Position numbers and translations under genes: made by a program
The notes under the pieces: generated by a model
What the model was told of the DNA's origin: nothing
The model's database searches: none
Seen by the model: only the letters and a program-made list of their open reading frames with translations
Origin: Pseudonocardia oroxyli
GTDB taxonomy: Bacteria > Actinomycetota > Actinomycetes > Mycobacteriales > Pseudonocardiaceae
Direction of reading: 5' to 3'
NCBI RefSeq assembly: GCF_900102195.1
Contig: NZ_FNBE01000001.1
Span: 434,001 to 498,000 of the forward strand
Length of the DNA stretch: 64,000 nt
Part shown: piece after piece, positions 18,604 to 26,680 of the stretch
How positions within the stretch are numbered: position 1 is the first letter of the stretch
Layout: each line of letters starts with the position of its first letter

Positions 18604-19038
18604 TCAGCGGCCCTCGACTCGGCGCTTGAGGCCCTTCAGCGCCGTATCGATGATCACTTTCTCGGCCTTGCGCCGCAGCATGCCGATCATCGGGATGTTC
18701 AGGTCGACGGCCAGGCTGTAGGTCACGGTGGTCCCCGCGCCCGTGGACTCGAGGGTGTACGAGCCGGTCTGCGCCTTCTGCATCTGGCCCTTGACCAGCA
18801 CCCACGACACCGACCGGCCGTCTCCCGCCCAGTCGTAGTCCAGGGTGTAGGTGTCCTTGATCGGGCCCGCGTCCATGGAGAAGCGGACCTGGTCGGCGCG
18901 GTCGCCGTCCTTCGCGAGGATCTCCACGGTCTTGACCTGGTCGGCCCACTCGGGATAAGCCTCGAAGTCCGCGATGACTGCCATCACCGTGTCCGGGTCG
19001 GCGTCGATGGTGATCGAGGAGGTCGTCGCGTCGGCCAT
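18604..19038 (-). CDS. SRPBCC (START-like) lipid-binding protein, Rv2185c type
   Basis: 144-residue helix-grip protein of the polyketide cyclase/dehydrase family. Blocks visible are ADPDTVMAVIADFEAYPEW at the N-terminus, a central VSWVLVKGQMQKAQTGSYTL, and a long C-terminal helix KVIIDTALKGLKRRVEGR. Such proteins bind a hydrophobic ligand in a deep cavity. Start ATG at 19038 is leaderless, with TAACGT 7 nt upstream. It matches Rv2185c in order, downstream of a metallophosphoesterase gene and upstream of the ArsA-like gene. Ligand unknown. Confidence 0.85.
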   Translation of the reverse strand: MADATTSSITIDADPDTVMAVIADFEAYPEWADQVKTVEILAKDGDRADQVRFSMDAGPIKDTYTLDYDWAGDGRSVSWVLVKGQMQKAQTGSYTLESTGAGTTVTYSLAVDLNIPMIGMLRRKAEKVIIDTALKGLKRRVEGR

Positions 19039-19045
19039 GACGCGC

Positions 19046-19051
19046 ACGTTA
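19046..19051 (-). promoter_or_regulatory. leaderless -10 element of the SRPBCC gene
   Basis: TAACGT lies 7 nt before the ATG at 19038; the identical hexamer and spacing occur before the VOC gene at 49899. Confidence 0.55.
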
Positions 19052-19055
19052 CCGC

Positions 19056-19841
19056 TCACCAGCGCAGGACGTACGCCTGACCGGTCCGCCGGAAGTGTCC
19101 GACGTTCACGCACTCCGTGGCCCCCACCCGCGCCCGCTGCGCGAGCGGCTGGTGGACGTGTCCGAACAGCGCCGTCCGCGGCCGCTCGCGGGCGATCAGG
19201 GCACGCAGGCCCAGCCCGGGCAGCTCGCGGCGCCCGGTCACGCGGTCGTAGTGCAGCAGCGGCACCTCCGGCGGCGCGTGCGTGCAGAGCACGTCGATGT
19301 CGGTGATCGCGTCCACGGCGGCGCAGTACTCCTGCGCGGGGAGCAGGTGCGGGCGCCACGGGCCGCCCGGCGGGCGCGGCGGGAACCCGTCGGGCAGCGG
19401 GACGCCGCCGACGAACCCGACGCGCAGGCCGCCGATCTCGATCACCTTCCCGTCCGGCACGGTGACCCGCGGGACGCTCGGCCACCGGTCGGGCACGTCG
19501 ACGTTGCCGGGGATGGCGTAGGTGTTCTCGGGCAGGACGGCGAAGAGCCGGGCGTACTGCTCGTCCACCGCCTCGGCGATCACCGCGGCCGGGTCCGGGA
19601 TCGCCGCCCACGCCCGCTCGGCGAAGGCGCGCAGCTCCCCCGGCCCACCGGAGCGCCGGACCCGTCCGAACTCCCGGCTGACATCCGCGCCGAGCACCCG
19701 ACCGAGGATCCCGGCGGTCGGATCGGCGTAGTCCACGAAGTCGATCAGGTCGCCGAGGACGAACACCGCGTCCGCGCCCTCGACCGCGCGGGCCAGCCCC
19801 TCGACGTTGCCGTGGACGTCGGACACGACATGGACCCGCAT
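19056..19841 (-). CDS. calcineurin-like metallophosphoesterase
   Basis: 261-residue metallophosphatase with all five family motifs: DxH in SDVHGNV, GDLID, GNVD, THAPPE and GHVH. These bind a dinuclear metal centre. The length and compact form resemble YfcE/MPP-type phosphodiesterases. The ATG at 19841 is leaderless, with TAATGT 6 nt upstream, and that hexamer overlaps the stop codon of the upstream gene. The substrate is unknown; the neighbours on both sides are START-like proteins. I do not recall a counterpart in the M. tuberculosis block. Confidence 0.88.
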   Translation of the reverse strand: MRVHVVSDVHGNVEGLARAVEGADAVFVLGDLIDFVDYADPTAGILGRVLGADVSREFGRVRRSGGPGELRAFAERAWAAIPDPAAVIAEAVDEQYARLFAVLPENTYAIPGNVDVPDRWPSVPRVTVPDGKVIEIGGLRVGFVGGVPLPDGFPPRPPGGPWRPHLLPAQEYCAAVDAITDIDVLCTHAPPEVPLLHYDRVTGRRELPGLGLRALIARERPRTALFGHVHQPLAQRARVGATECVNVGHFRRTGQAYVLRW

Positions 19842-19847
19842 GGACTC

Positions 19848-19853
19848 ACATTA
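19848..19853 (-). promoter_or_regulatory. leaderless -10 element of the metallophosphoesterase gene
   Basis: TAATGT is 6 nt before the ATG at 19841 and shares its TAA with the stop of the upstream gene. Confidence 0.5.
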
Positions 19854-20237
19854 AGGGGCCTCGCCGGGCGCGCGACCGCGCTCCAGATGTGACTTGAGGG
19901 CGAAGGCGATGCGCTTGGCGTGCCGCTGGCGGCGCCGGACCTCCGCGACCGCCCGGCGTCCGCGCAGCGGCGCCGGCCCGTCGGGCCCCAGCGGGTCGGC
20001 GCGGAGGAAGTAGTGGACGCAGGTGCCGTCGAGCATCGGCTCCAGCCACACCTCCATGCTCCCCGTCAGGGCGCCGCCCACGGTCCAGCGCATCCCCTCG
20101 AGACCGCGGTCGGCGAGGACCTCGCAGGTCAGGTCCGGCCAGAAGCGCGCCCAGGCGGCCGGGTCGGCGAAGATCGGCGCGACGCGCGCGGGCGGCACGG
20201 CCAGGAACGTCTCGTCCACCACGTCGACGCTCGGCAT
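19851..20237 (-). CDS. second SRPBCC-like protein, Rv2186c type
   Basis: 128-residue protein with a START-like N-terminus (VDETFLAVPPARVAPIFADPAAWARFWPDL), a central MRWTVGGALTGSMEVWLEP and an Arg/His-rich C-terminal helix. The last part is more basic than in usual SRPBCC proteins. The ATG at 20237 has GGGAGG 7 nt upstream. It diverges from fadD15 with 119 bp between them. Order suggests it corresponds to Rv2186c. A lipid-binding role is inferred from the fold family only. Confidence 0.72.
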   Translation of the reverse strand: MPSVDVVDETFLAVPPARVAPIFADPAAWARFWPDLTCEVLADRGLEGMRWTVGGALTGSMEVWLEPMLDGTCVHYFLRADPLGPDGPAPLRGRRAVAEVRRRQRHAKRIAFALKSHLERGRAPGEAP

Positions 20238-20307
20238 CGCGGCCTCCCACGGGACGTATCAGTCGTTTCCGGACGAACAGGACCTCGCTCGCACCGATCC
20301 GACGCGG

Positions 20308-20313
20308 TATCTT
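20308..20313 (+). promoter_or_regulatory. -10 element of fadD15
   Basis: TATCTT lies about 44 nt before the GTG at 20357. Unlike most neighbours this gene has a 5' leader with a strong AGGAGGT ribosome site. No good -35 is seen. Confidence 0.4.
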
Positions 20314-20356
20314 TCCTCACCGGTAACCTGCCAACGCCGGCCAGGAGGTCAGCATC

Positions 20357-22153
20357 GTGCGTGAGTACAGCGTCCCCGCCACCGTCGTGATCGGAGCGGA
20401 GGAGAATCTCCTCGACGCGGTGTTCGCGCACGAGGCGGAGAACCCGGGCGACACGCTGCTGAAGGTGCAGCGCACGCCGGGTGAGTGGACCCCCGTCACC
20501 GTCGCCGAGTTCACCGCGCAGGTGGTCTCGGTGGCGAAGGGGCTGATCGCGGCCGGGGTCGGGCCGGGCGACCGCGTCGCGCTGCTCTCGCGCACGCGCT
20601 ACGAGTGGACGCTCCTCGACTACGCGATCCTCGCCGTGGGCGGGGTGACCGTGCCGATCTACGAGACCTCGTCGGCGTCGCAGATCGCGTGGATCCTGGA
20701 GGACTCCGGGGCCGCCGGGATCGTCGTGGAGACCACGGCGCACGCCGCCCTCGTCGAGGGCGCGGGCTTCGTGAAGATCATCGAGGACGGCGCGGTGGCC
20801 GGCCTCGTCGAGGAGGGCGCGGGCGTCGACGAGGCGGAGGTGCACGCGCGCCGTCGGGCCGTGCGGGCGGACGACCTCGCCACGCTCATCTACACCTCCG
20901 GCACCACCGGGCGTCCCAAGGGCTGCGAGCTGACCCACCGCAACCTGCTGACCGAGATCGCGGCCACCCGCGAGGTGCTGCACCAGCTGCTCTCGGCGGA
21001 CGGCTCGGTGCTGTTGTTCCTGCCCCTCGCGCACGTGTTCGGCAAGGTCATCCAGTGCGGTGCGATCGCCTCCCGCACGGTCATCGGGCACACCCCGGAC
21101 ACGAAGAACCTGGTCGCGGACCTGGGCACCTTCCGGCCGACGTTCCTGCTCGCCGCGCCGCGGGTGTTCGAGAAGGTCTACAACTCGGCCCGCCAGAAGG
21201 CGCACGACGGCGGCAAGGGCGGCATCTTCGACGCCGCCGCGGACACCGCCATCGCCTGGTCGCGGGCGCAGGACACCGGCGGGGCCGGGCTGGCGCTCAA
21301 GCTCAAGCACGCGCTGTTCGACAAGCTCGTCTACGGCAAGCTGCGCGCGGTCACCGGCGACAACGTCGTCGCGGCCGTCTCCGGCTCGGCGCCGCTGGGT
21401 GACCGGCTGGGCCACTTCTTCCGCGGCGTCGGCATCCCGATCCTGGAGGGCTACGGGCTCACCGAGACCACCGCGGGCATCACGGTGAACGCGATGGGCG
21501 CGCAGCGGATCGGGTCCGTCGGACGTCCGGTGCCCGGGCACTCCGTCCGGATCGCGGACGACGGCGAGATCATGCTCGCCGGGGACATCGTGTTCCGCGG
21601 GTACTGGCGCAACCCCGAGGCCACGGCGGCGGCGCTCGAGGACGGCTGGTTCCACAGCGGGGACATCGGCGAGCTGGACGACGCGGGCTTCCTGTCCATC
21701 ACCGGGCGCAAGAAGGAGATCCTGGTGACGGCGGGCGGCAAGAACGTCGCACCCGCGGTGCTCGAGGACCGGCTGCGGGCGAACGCGCTGGTGGGGCAGT
21801 GCATGGTCGTCGGCGACGGCCAGCCGTTCATCGCGGCGCTGATCACCATCGACCCGGAGGCCCTGCCGGGCTGGCGGGAGCGCAACGGCAAGACCACCGA
21901 CGGCGACCCGTCGTCCGCCGCCGACCTGGTCGACGACCCGGAGCTGCGCGGGGAGATCGCCGCGGCGGTCGAGGAGGCCAACCAGGCCGTCTCGCGGGCG
22001 GAGCAGATCCGCAAGTTCCGGATCCTCCCGGTGGACTTCACCGAGGCGGGCGGGGAGATCACCCCGACGTTGAAGGTCAAGCGGAACGTGGTGAGCGAGA
22101 AGTACGCCGACGAGGTCGCGGCCCTCTACGCGGACACCAAGCAGCCCGCCTAA
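20357..22153 (+). CDS. fadD15: long-chain fatty acyl-CoA/acyl-AMP ligase (FadD15 type)
   Basis: 598-residue adenylate-forming enzyme. The AMP-binding signature LIYTSGTTGRPKGCELTHRN is at about residues 177-196. GYGLTETTAG is the A5 block, DGWFHSGDIGELDDAGFLSITGRKKEI spans A7-A8, and TLKVKRNVV carries the C-terminal catalytic Lys. It activates long-chain fatty acids with ATP and CoA. GTG start with AGGAGGT 7 nt upstream. It matches Rv2187 in order. It ends 3 bp before a palindrome shared with the convergent glycosyltransferase. Confidence 0.93.
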   Translation: MREYSVPATVVIGAEENLLDAVFAHEAENPGDTLLKVQRTPGEWTPVTVAEFTAQVVSVAKGLIAAGVGPGDRVALLSRTRYEWTLLDYAILAVGGVTVPIYETSSASQIAWILEDSGAAGIVVETTAHAALVEGAGFVKIIEDGAVAGLVEEGAGVDEAEVHARRRAVRADDLATLIYTSGTTGRPKGCELTHRNLLTEIAATREVLHQLLSADGSVLLFLPLAHVFGKVIQCGAIASRTVIGHTPDTKNLVADLGTFRPTFLLAAPRVFEKVYNSARQKAHDGGKGGIFDAAADTAIAWSRAQDTGGAGLALKLKHALFDKLVYGKLRAVTGDNVVAAVSGSAPLGDRLGHFFRGVGIPILEGYGLTETTAGITVNAMGAQRIGSVGRPVPGHSVRIADDGEIMLAGDIVFRGYWRNPEATAAALEDGWFHSGDIGELDDAGFLSITGRKKEILVTAGGKNVAPAVLEDRLRANALVGQCMVVGDGQPFIAALITIDPEALPGWRERNGKTTDGDPSSAADLVDDPELRGEIAAAVEEANQAVSRAEQIRKFRILPVDFTEAGGEITPTLKVKRNVVSEKYADEVAALYADTKQPA

Positions 22154-22156
22154 CCC

Positions 22157-22221
22157 GCGCATTATGGAACCATAACTGCTGAATTCGCCCGCGAATCGGC
22201 CGTCATGGTTCCATAATGCGC
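22157..22221. terminator. palindrome between convergent fadD15 and the PimB-like gene
   Basis: Perfect 17-bp arms (22157-22173 and 22205-22221) enclose a 31-nt loop that has its own short ATTCG/CGAAT hairpin. The left arm contains the nested palindrome TTATGGAACCATAA. Its core TGGARCCA is shared with the 10921-10980 palindrome. Confidence 0.68.
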
Positions 22222-23334
22222 TCAGGTGAGGAGGGCACGGAGGCGGTTCACCTGGGTCGGCCAGGTCCAGGACTCCTGCATCCAGGTGCGGCCCGCGTCG
22301 CCCATCTTCCGTGCGCGGTCGGGGTCGGTGAGCAGGTCCGCCAGGGCGTCGACGAGCGCGCCGACGTCCCGGCCGTTCACGACGTGCCCGGTCTCCCCCG
22401 GCCGCACGGTCTCCGGCGCGCCGCCGCTGTCCCCCGCGACCACGGGCACGCCGCAGGCCTGGGCCTCCAGCAGCACGATGCCGAGCCCCTCGACGTCGAG
22501 CCCCCCGCCGCGCGTGCGGCAGGGCAGGGCGAACGCGTCCCCCACCGCCTGGTGGGCCGCCAGCTCCGCGGCCGGCACCGCACCGGTGAACACCACCCCG
22601 TCGACCCCCCGGGCCAGCCTCCGCAGCCGGGCGCGGTCCGGCCCGTCCCCGACGATCAGCAGCCGGGCCCCGGGGACCCGCGCGCGGAGCGGGCCGAGGG
22701 CCCTGATCAGCACGTCCTGCCCCTTCCGCGCGACCAGCCGGGACAGACACGTGACGACGGGCGCCTCCCCCAGCCCGTACCGCGCGCGCAGCTCCGCGCG
22801 GGCCTGTGGGTCGGGTCGGAACACCGTCGGGTCGATCGCGGGCGGCACGTGCTCCAGGGCGGCGAGCGGGCCGAAGGCGGAGGCGAAGCGGCCCCGCGTG
22901 TAGCGGGAGACCACGGTGACAGCGTCGGCGTCGTCGCCGATCCGGCGCAGCGCCCGGCGTCCGACCGGCACCATCGACCAGCCCACCTCGTGCCCGTGGG
23001 TGCTCGCCACCACCCGCTCGACGCCCGCCTTCCGCAGGGACGGCCCGAGCAGCGCCAGCGGCGCAGCCGCACCGAACCAGACGGTGGTGGCGCCGTGCTC
23101 GCGGACCAGCGCCGCCGCCGTGCGGGCCACCGTCGGGACCGGCAGCATCAGGGACGTCGGGTGGCGGTGGACGGGGTAGCGCAGCGTCGCGTCGAACGCC
23201 GCGGCGCCCTCCCAGGCGGGGGCGTAGACGGCGAGCTCGCCGGGCGGGAGCCGGTCGGCGAGGGCCTGCAGGTAGTTCTGGATCCCCCCGCGCCGCGGCG
23301 GGAAGTCGTTCGTGACGAGGAGGGTGCGGGCCAC
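22222..23334 (-). CDS. pimB: GT4 mannosyltransferase, PimB-like
   Basis: 370-residue GT-B glycosyltransferase, family GT4. The N-terminus LLVTNDFPPRRGGIQNYL is typical of the PimB group. The C-terminal half has LSRLVARKGQDVLIRAL, VGDGPDRARL and the E-x7-E motif in EGLGIVLLEAQACGVPVV. It probably adds the second mannose to phosphatidylinositol monomannoside from GDP-mannose. The position matches Rv2188c (PimB'). The GTG start is leaderless, with TACGGT 6 nt upstream. Biochemical step inferred from synteny. Confidence 0.87.
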   Translation of the reverse strand: MARTLLVTNDFPPRRGGIQNYLQALADRLPPGELAVYAPAWEGAAAFDATLRYPVHRHPTSLMLPVPTVARTAAALVREHGATTVWFGAAAPLALLGPSLRKAGVERVVASTHGHEVGWSMVPVGRRALRRIGDDADAVTVVSRYTRGRFASAFGPLAALEHVPPAIDPTVFRPDPQARAELRARYGLGEAPVVTCLSRLVARKGQDVLIRALGPLRARVPGARLLIVGDGPDRARLRRLARGVDGVVFTGAVPAAELAAHQAVGDAFALPCRTRGGGLDVEGLGIVLLEAQACGVPVVAGDSGGAPETVRPGETGHVVNGRDVGALVDALADLLTDPDRARKMGDAGRTWMQESWTWPTQVNRLRALLT

Positions 23335-23340
23335 CGCGCG

Positions 23341-23346
23341 ACCGTA
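23341..23346 (-). promoter_or_regulatory. leaderless -10 element of the PimB-like gene
   Basis: TACGGT is 6 nt before the GTG at 23334. Confidence 0.5.
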
Positions 23347-23357
23347 CCGGCGGCCGG

Positions 23358-24614
23358 TCAGCCCACGCGGCGGGCGCCGCTGAACACGCTCCGGTTGACC
23401 TTCTGGTACTTGACGACGTCCCCGCTCTGCGGCGCATTGATCATCTTCCCGTCGCCGGCGTAGATGCCGACATGGCTGACGGGCGAGTAGTAGAAGACCA
23501 GGTCACCGGGCTGCAGCTCGTCCCACGAGACCGACCGGCCCACGCCCGCCTGTGCGCTCGACGACCGCGGCAGGGTGATCCCGGCCTGCCGATAAGCCCA
23601 GGAGGTGAGCCCCGAGCAGTCGAAGCGGTTCGGCCCGCTCGCGCCCCACGAGTAGGGCTTGCCCAGCTTGGTGGCCGCCGCGCGCAGGGCCTCGGCGCCC
23701 ACCCCGGTGCCCCAGTCCGCGTCCGGGGCGTCCTCCTCGGGGCCGTTCAGCTCGCGGAGCTCGCGCGGGCTCAGCCGGCGCAGCAGGTCCTCGGCCTCGT
23801 CGATCCGGGTGTCGGCCTCGGCCTTGCGGGCGGCGATGTCGTCCGCGGCGCGGTGGGCCGCGTCCGCCGCGGTCTGGGCCTGCGTGGTCGCCTCGTCCGC
23901 CTGCACCTGGGTCTGGGCGGCGTGCTCCACCTTGTCGTGCAGCTCCCGCAGCACGACGAGCCGGTCCGCGGACAGGGTCTCCAACGCGGACATCTGGTCG
24001 AGGTAGGCCTGGGGGTCCGTGCTGGTCAGCAGCGCGGAGAACTGGTCGAGGCGGCCGTCGTCGGCGAAGGCGAGGGTGATGTCCTCCAGCGAGCGCCGGT
24101 AGGTCTCCTCGTCCGCCCGGGCGCGGTCGGCCTCGGCGCGCAGCGGGTCGACGGCCGCGCGCAGCCGGTCCGCCTCCTCCTGCTTGGCGGTGAAGTCGTC
24201 CGTGGCGGCGTGCCACTGCTCGGTGAGCGCCTCGGCGTCGTGCTGGACGGCGCGCAGCCGGTCCCGCGCCTCGTCCGCGGTGCGCGGCGGCGGGGGCTCG
24301 GCGGGCGGGTCCGCCGGGACCCCGGCGACCTCCGGCGCCACCGTTCCGGGTGGCACGGGCGCGTCCGGCGCCACGGGAGCGGGGTTCGCCGTGGGGAACG
24401 GGGGCAGCGGGACGCCGGGCAGGACGGGGCCGGGCTGGGCGGGATCGCCGGGCTGGGCGAGCGCCACTCCTCCGCTGAGCACGAGGCCCGCAGCGAGCAG
24501 CACCGGCAGGATCGCGGTGCGGACGGCACGCCTGCGCGCGGCGGGCCGAGGGGTGCACGCAGGCCGGTGCGCACCGGCCGGTGCCTGCCTCGTCGACGGG
24601 TCTCGGGGTACCAC
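23358..24614 (-). CDS. secreted NlpC/P60 peptidoglycan hydrolase (RipC-like)
   Basis: 418-residue exported D,L-endopeptidase. After a long basic N-region the signal sequence is AILPVLLAAGLVLSGGVALA (about 34-53). A Pro-rich stretch follows, then a coiled coil (about 110-290) like the regulatory helices of RipC/CwlO proteins. The C-terminal NlpC/P60 domain has catalytic Cys333 in FDCSGL and His381 in SHVGIYAGDG. It cleaves the stem peptide of peptidoglycan during growth or division. The position matches Rv2190c. The GTG at 24614 has GGAGGGAG about 11 nt upstream, at the end of a roughly 125-nt leader. Confidence 0.9.
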   Translation of the reverse strand: MVPRDPSTRQAPAGAHRPACTPRPAARRRAVRTAILPVLLAAGLVLSGGVALAQPGDPAQPGPVLPGVPLPPFPTANPAPVAPDAPVPPGTVAPEVAGVPADPPAEPPPPRTADEARDRLRAVQHDAEALTEQWHAATDDFTAKQEEADRLRAAVDPLRAEADRARADEETYRRSLEDITLAFADDGRLDQFSALLTSTDPQAYLDQMSALETLSADRLVVLRELHDKVEHAAQTQVQADEATTQAQTAADAAHRAADDIAARKAEADTRIDEAEDLLRRLSPRELRELNGPEEDAPDADWGTGVGAEALRAAATKLGKPYSWGASGPNRFDCSGLTSWAYRQAGITLPRSSSAQAGVGRSVSWDELQPGDLVFYYSPVSHVGIYAGDGKMINAPQSGDVVKYQKVNRSVFSGARRVG

Positions 24615-24746
24615 GCCGGCTCGACTCCCTCCTCGGCCCGCCGCGACCGGACGGGGAGATCCGGGCCGGTGCCGGGGACGGGCACCGACGGCGAGAACCT
24701 GCGCGACCGCCCTGGGGAGACGGCCTGTGACGCGAGGTCGAGGGAG

Positions 24747-24775
24747 AGATTACGAACGTGTCATTCACCCGTCCA
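24747..24775 (-). promoter_or_regulatory. SigA-type promoter of the NlpC/P60 gene
   Basis: TGGACG (-35, 24770-24775) and TAATCT (-10, 24747-24752) are separated by 17 nt on the minus strand. The transcript would carry about 125 nt of leader before 24614. That leader includes a hairpin with arms GGTGCC and GGCACC. Confidence 0.55.
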
Positions 24776-24852
24776 GCACTCGCCCGGACGGGGCCGGGAC
24801 GAACGGTCTCCCCCACACGACGTCGCCGAGGGTGACGCGATCGCCCGTTTCG

Positions 24853-25146
24853 CTACCCAGCGTTGCGCCTTTCGGTCTCGGCGCCCCCGTTGTCGGTGAC
24901 CGGGGCCGCCTGGGTGGGCACGACCCGCAACCGCGGGATCAGTCCCTGGTCCGCCAACACGTCCAACGCGCGCCGTTCGGCGGCGGCGAGCTGTACCTGC
25001 GGCGCGCCCGACGGCACGTCGACCGCACCGGAGACGGCCCCGGCACCACCCGCCCCCGGCACCTCCGGGACGCCCAACAGGACGCCGATCACGCACTCCC
25101 CGCAGGCCGCCCCGCGGACCTCGCAGCTGTCGCAGTCGACGATCAT
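24853..25146 (-). CDS. small CxxC-type conserved protein
   Basis: 97-residue protein whose N-terminus MIVDCDSCEVRGAACGECV carries four Cys in a compact, possibly metal-binding arrangement. A Gly/Ala/Val-rich middle is followed by a C-terminal helix AAERRALDVLADQGLIPRL and a divergent tail. The ATG at 25146 has GAGGAG 7 nt upstream, so the longer upstream frame is not used. The gene precedes the NlpC/P60 gene on the same strand. I recall similar small proteins in this place in other actinobacteria, but no function. Confidence 0.75.
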   Translation of the reverse strand: MIVDCDSCEVRGAACGECVIGVLLGVPEVPGAGGAGAVSGAVDVPSGAPQVQLAAAERRALDVLADQGLIPRLRVVPTQAAPVTDNGGAETERRNAG

Positions 25147-25251
25147 GGTCGCACTCCTCGCGATCGGAAAACTCGGCCGAGCTGATCTGCGGCGCACGCT
25201 ACGACGACCCACCGACAATTCCGGGCCACCCGCGACCGGGGGCGGCGGGGC

Positions 25252-26571
25252 TCAGGCGCGGAGGCGGCCGAGCAGCACCGAGGAGGGCACGGAGTGCGCC
25301 CCGCGGCGACGGACGGACTCGGCGACCGCCTTGTCCGACGAGGCGACGAGCAGCGGCCTGCCCTGCGGCTCCGCGGCGACGAGATCGCGGATCACGTCGT
25401 CCGCGATCACCCCCGCGTCGCTGAACAGCACCCGCACCCCGCGGGCGCCGCGGGGTCGGGCGGCGATGACGGCGGCCCCGTCGAACACCACGGTGACCTC
25501 GACCCCGGTGCGCGCCGCGAGCGCCCCGAGCTGCGTGACCAGCCGGGTCCGCTGGTCGGCCAGCGGGAGCTCGGGGTAGCCGGTCTTGCTGACGTTGTAC
25601 CCGTCGACGATCAGGTGGGCCGCGGGCAGCGCGAGCACCGCGTCCAGCGCGGACGGGTTCACCACGGCCTCGCCGCGCACGCCGCCGGACCCGGCCACGA
25701 CGTCCGCCGGTCGCGGACCCCCGCCGCCGAGCGACAGCTCGCGGCGCAGCCCGGACACGGCGCCGCCCAGGGTCTCCAGCAGCAGCGCGAGCCGGACCTC
25801 GTCGCCCTGCCGGGCCTCCTTGGCCGCCTGCCGGGCGGACGCGACCTCCGCGGCGGCCCGCCGGGCGGCGGCCCGCTCGGCCTCGGCCCGCTCGCGTTCG
25901 CGGTCCCGCTCGGCCAACGCGGCCTCCAGCCGCGCGTCCGCCCCGGCGCGCAGCCGGGCCACCTCGGCCTCGAGCGCGGCCATCCCGTCCCGGGCGAAGC
26001 GCAGCTCGGTGCCCTGCTCGGAGACCTTGCGCCGCAGCCGTCCGAACTCGTGCTCGCGCTCGGCCGCGGCGCCGCGCGCCTGGTCGCGGGCCTCGGCGAG
26101 CTCGGCCCGCAGCCGCTCGACCTCGATCTGCAGCTTGTCCGCCCTGGCCAGGGCCTCGTCCCGCTCGGCGCGGGCCTCGCTCGCGTCTCCCCGCCGGGCC
26201 ACCGACGCGACGGCGGCGCGGGCCTCGGGCGCGCCGGTCAGCACCGCGGCGGCGGCCGCGGTGATCGGCTCGTCCGGCCCCGCGGCCAGCTCACCGGGCC
26301 GGTGCTCCTCCCACCACGCGACGACGGCGGTCCGGAACGCACCGTCCTCGCGCAGCTCGCGGACCAGGACGGTCCCCCCGAGCCGGGCGCGCTTGGCGGG
26401 GGCGAACCGGGCGAACGGTCGCAGCGACGTCGGCACCTCCGGTGTCGGCATCTCCCCGACGGCGGTGGCCGCGACCTCGGCGAGCCGGTGGCGCACGGGG
26501 TCCGGCAGCAGGTTCCAGTCGACCCCGGGGGACGACGACGCATCCGGCGTCGGGGCGTCCTGCGGGTACAT
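25252..26571 (-). CDS. NYN-domain ribonuclease-like protein
   Basis: 439-residue protein in three parts: an N-terminal helical domain (to about 120), a long Arg/Glu/Ala coiled coil (about 125-270), and a C-terminal NYN/PIN-like domain (about 310-439). The NYN core is LIVDGYNVSKTGYPELPLADQR, with VTVVFDGAAV and a distal VLFSDAGVIADDVIRDLV supplying the other acidic residues. The fold is that of YacP-like RNases, so RNA cleavage or binding is likely. The ATG is leaderless, with TAACCT 6 nt upstream. It diverges from the DEDDh nuclease gene. Confidence 0.85.
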   Translation of the reverse strand: MYPQDAPTPDASSSPGVDWNLLPDPVRHRLAEVAATAVGEMPTPEVPTSLRPFARFAPAKRARLGGTVLVRELREDGAFRTAVVAWWEEHRPGELAAGPDEPITAAAAAVLTGAPEARAAVASVARRGDASEARAERDEALARADKLQIEVERLRAELAEARDQARGAAAEREHEFGRLRRKVSEQGTELRFARDGMAALEAEVARLRAGADARLEAALAERDRERERAEAERAAARRAAAEVASARQAAKEARQGDEVRLALLLETLGGAVSGLRRELSLGGGGPRPADVVAGSGGVRGEAVVNPSALDAVLALPAAHLIVDGYNVSKTGYPELPLADQRTRLVTQLGALAARTGVEVTVVFDGAAVIAARPRGARGVRVLFSDAGVIADDVIRDLVAAEPQGRPLLVASSDKAVAESVRRRGAHSVPSSVLLGRLRA

Positions 26572-26577
26572 CGGACA

Positions 26578-26583
26578 AGGTTA
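26578..26583 (-). promoter_or_regulatory. leaderless -10 element of the NYN gene
   Basis: TAACCT is 6 nt before the ATG at 26571. Confidence 0.5.
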
Positions 26584-26667
26584 TCCCCGATCGGGCCCGG
26601 CAGCCACGCATTCGCCCGCTCGCGACACGCTCGAACGGACGTGCGAGGAATCGTCGGTGGCTCGAAC

Positions 26668-26673
26668 TAGTGT
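26668..26673 (+). promoter_or_regulatory. leaderless -10 element of the DEDDh nuclease gene
   Basis: TAGTGT is 7 nt before the GTG at 26681; the same hexamer and spacing precede the leader peptide at 36916. Confidence 0.55.
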
Positions 26674-26680
26674 TCGGCCC

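Noticed and set aside
24615-24852. c-di-AMP (ydaO-type) riboswitch upstream of the NlpC/P60 gene
   Set aside because: The leader has stems, but the conserved closing and core sequences of that riboswitch class could not be found on the coding strand.
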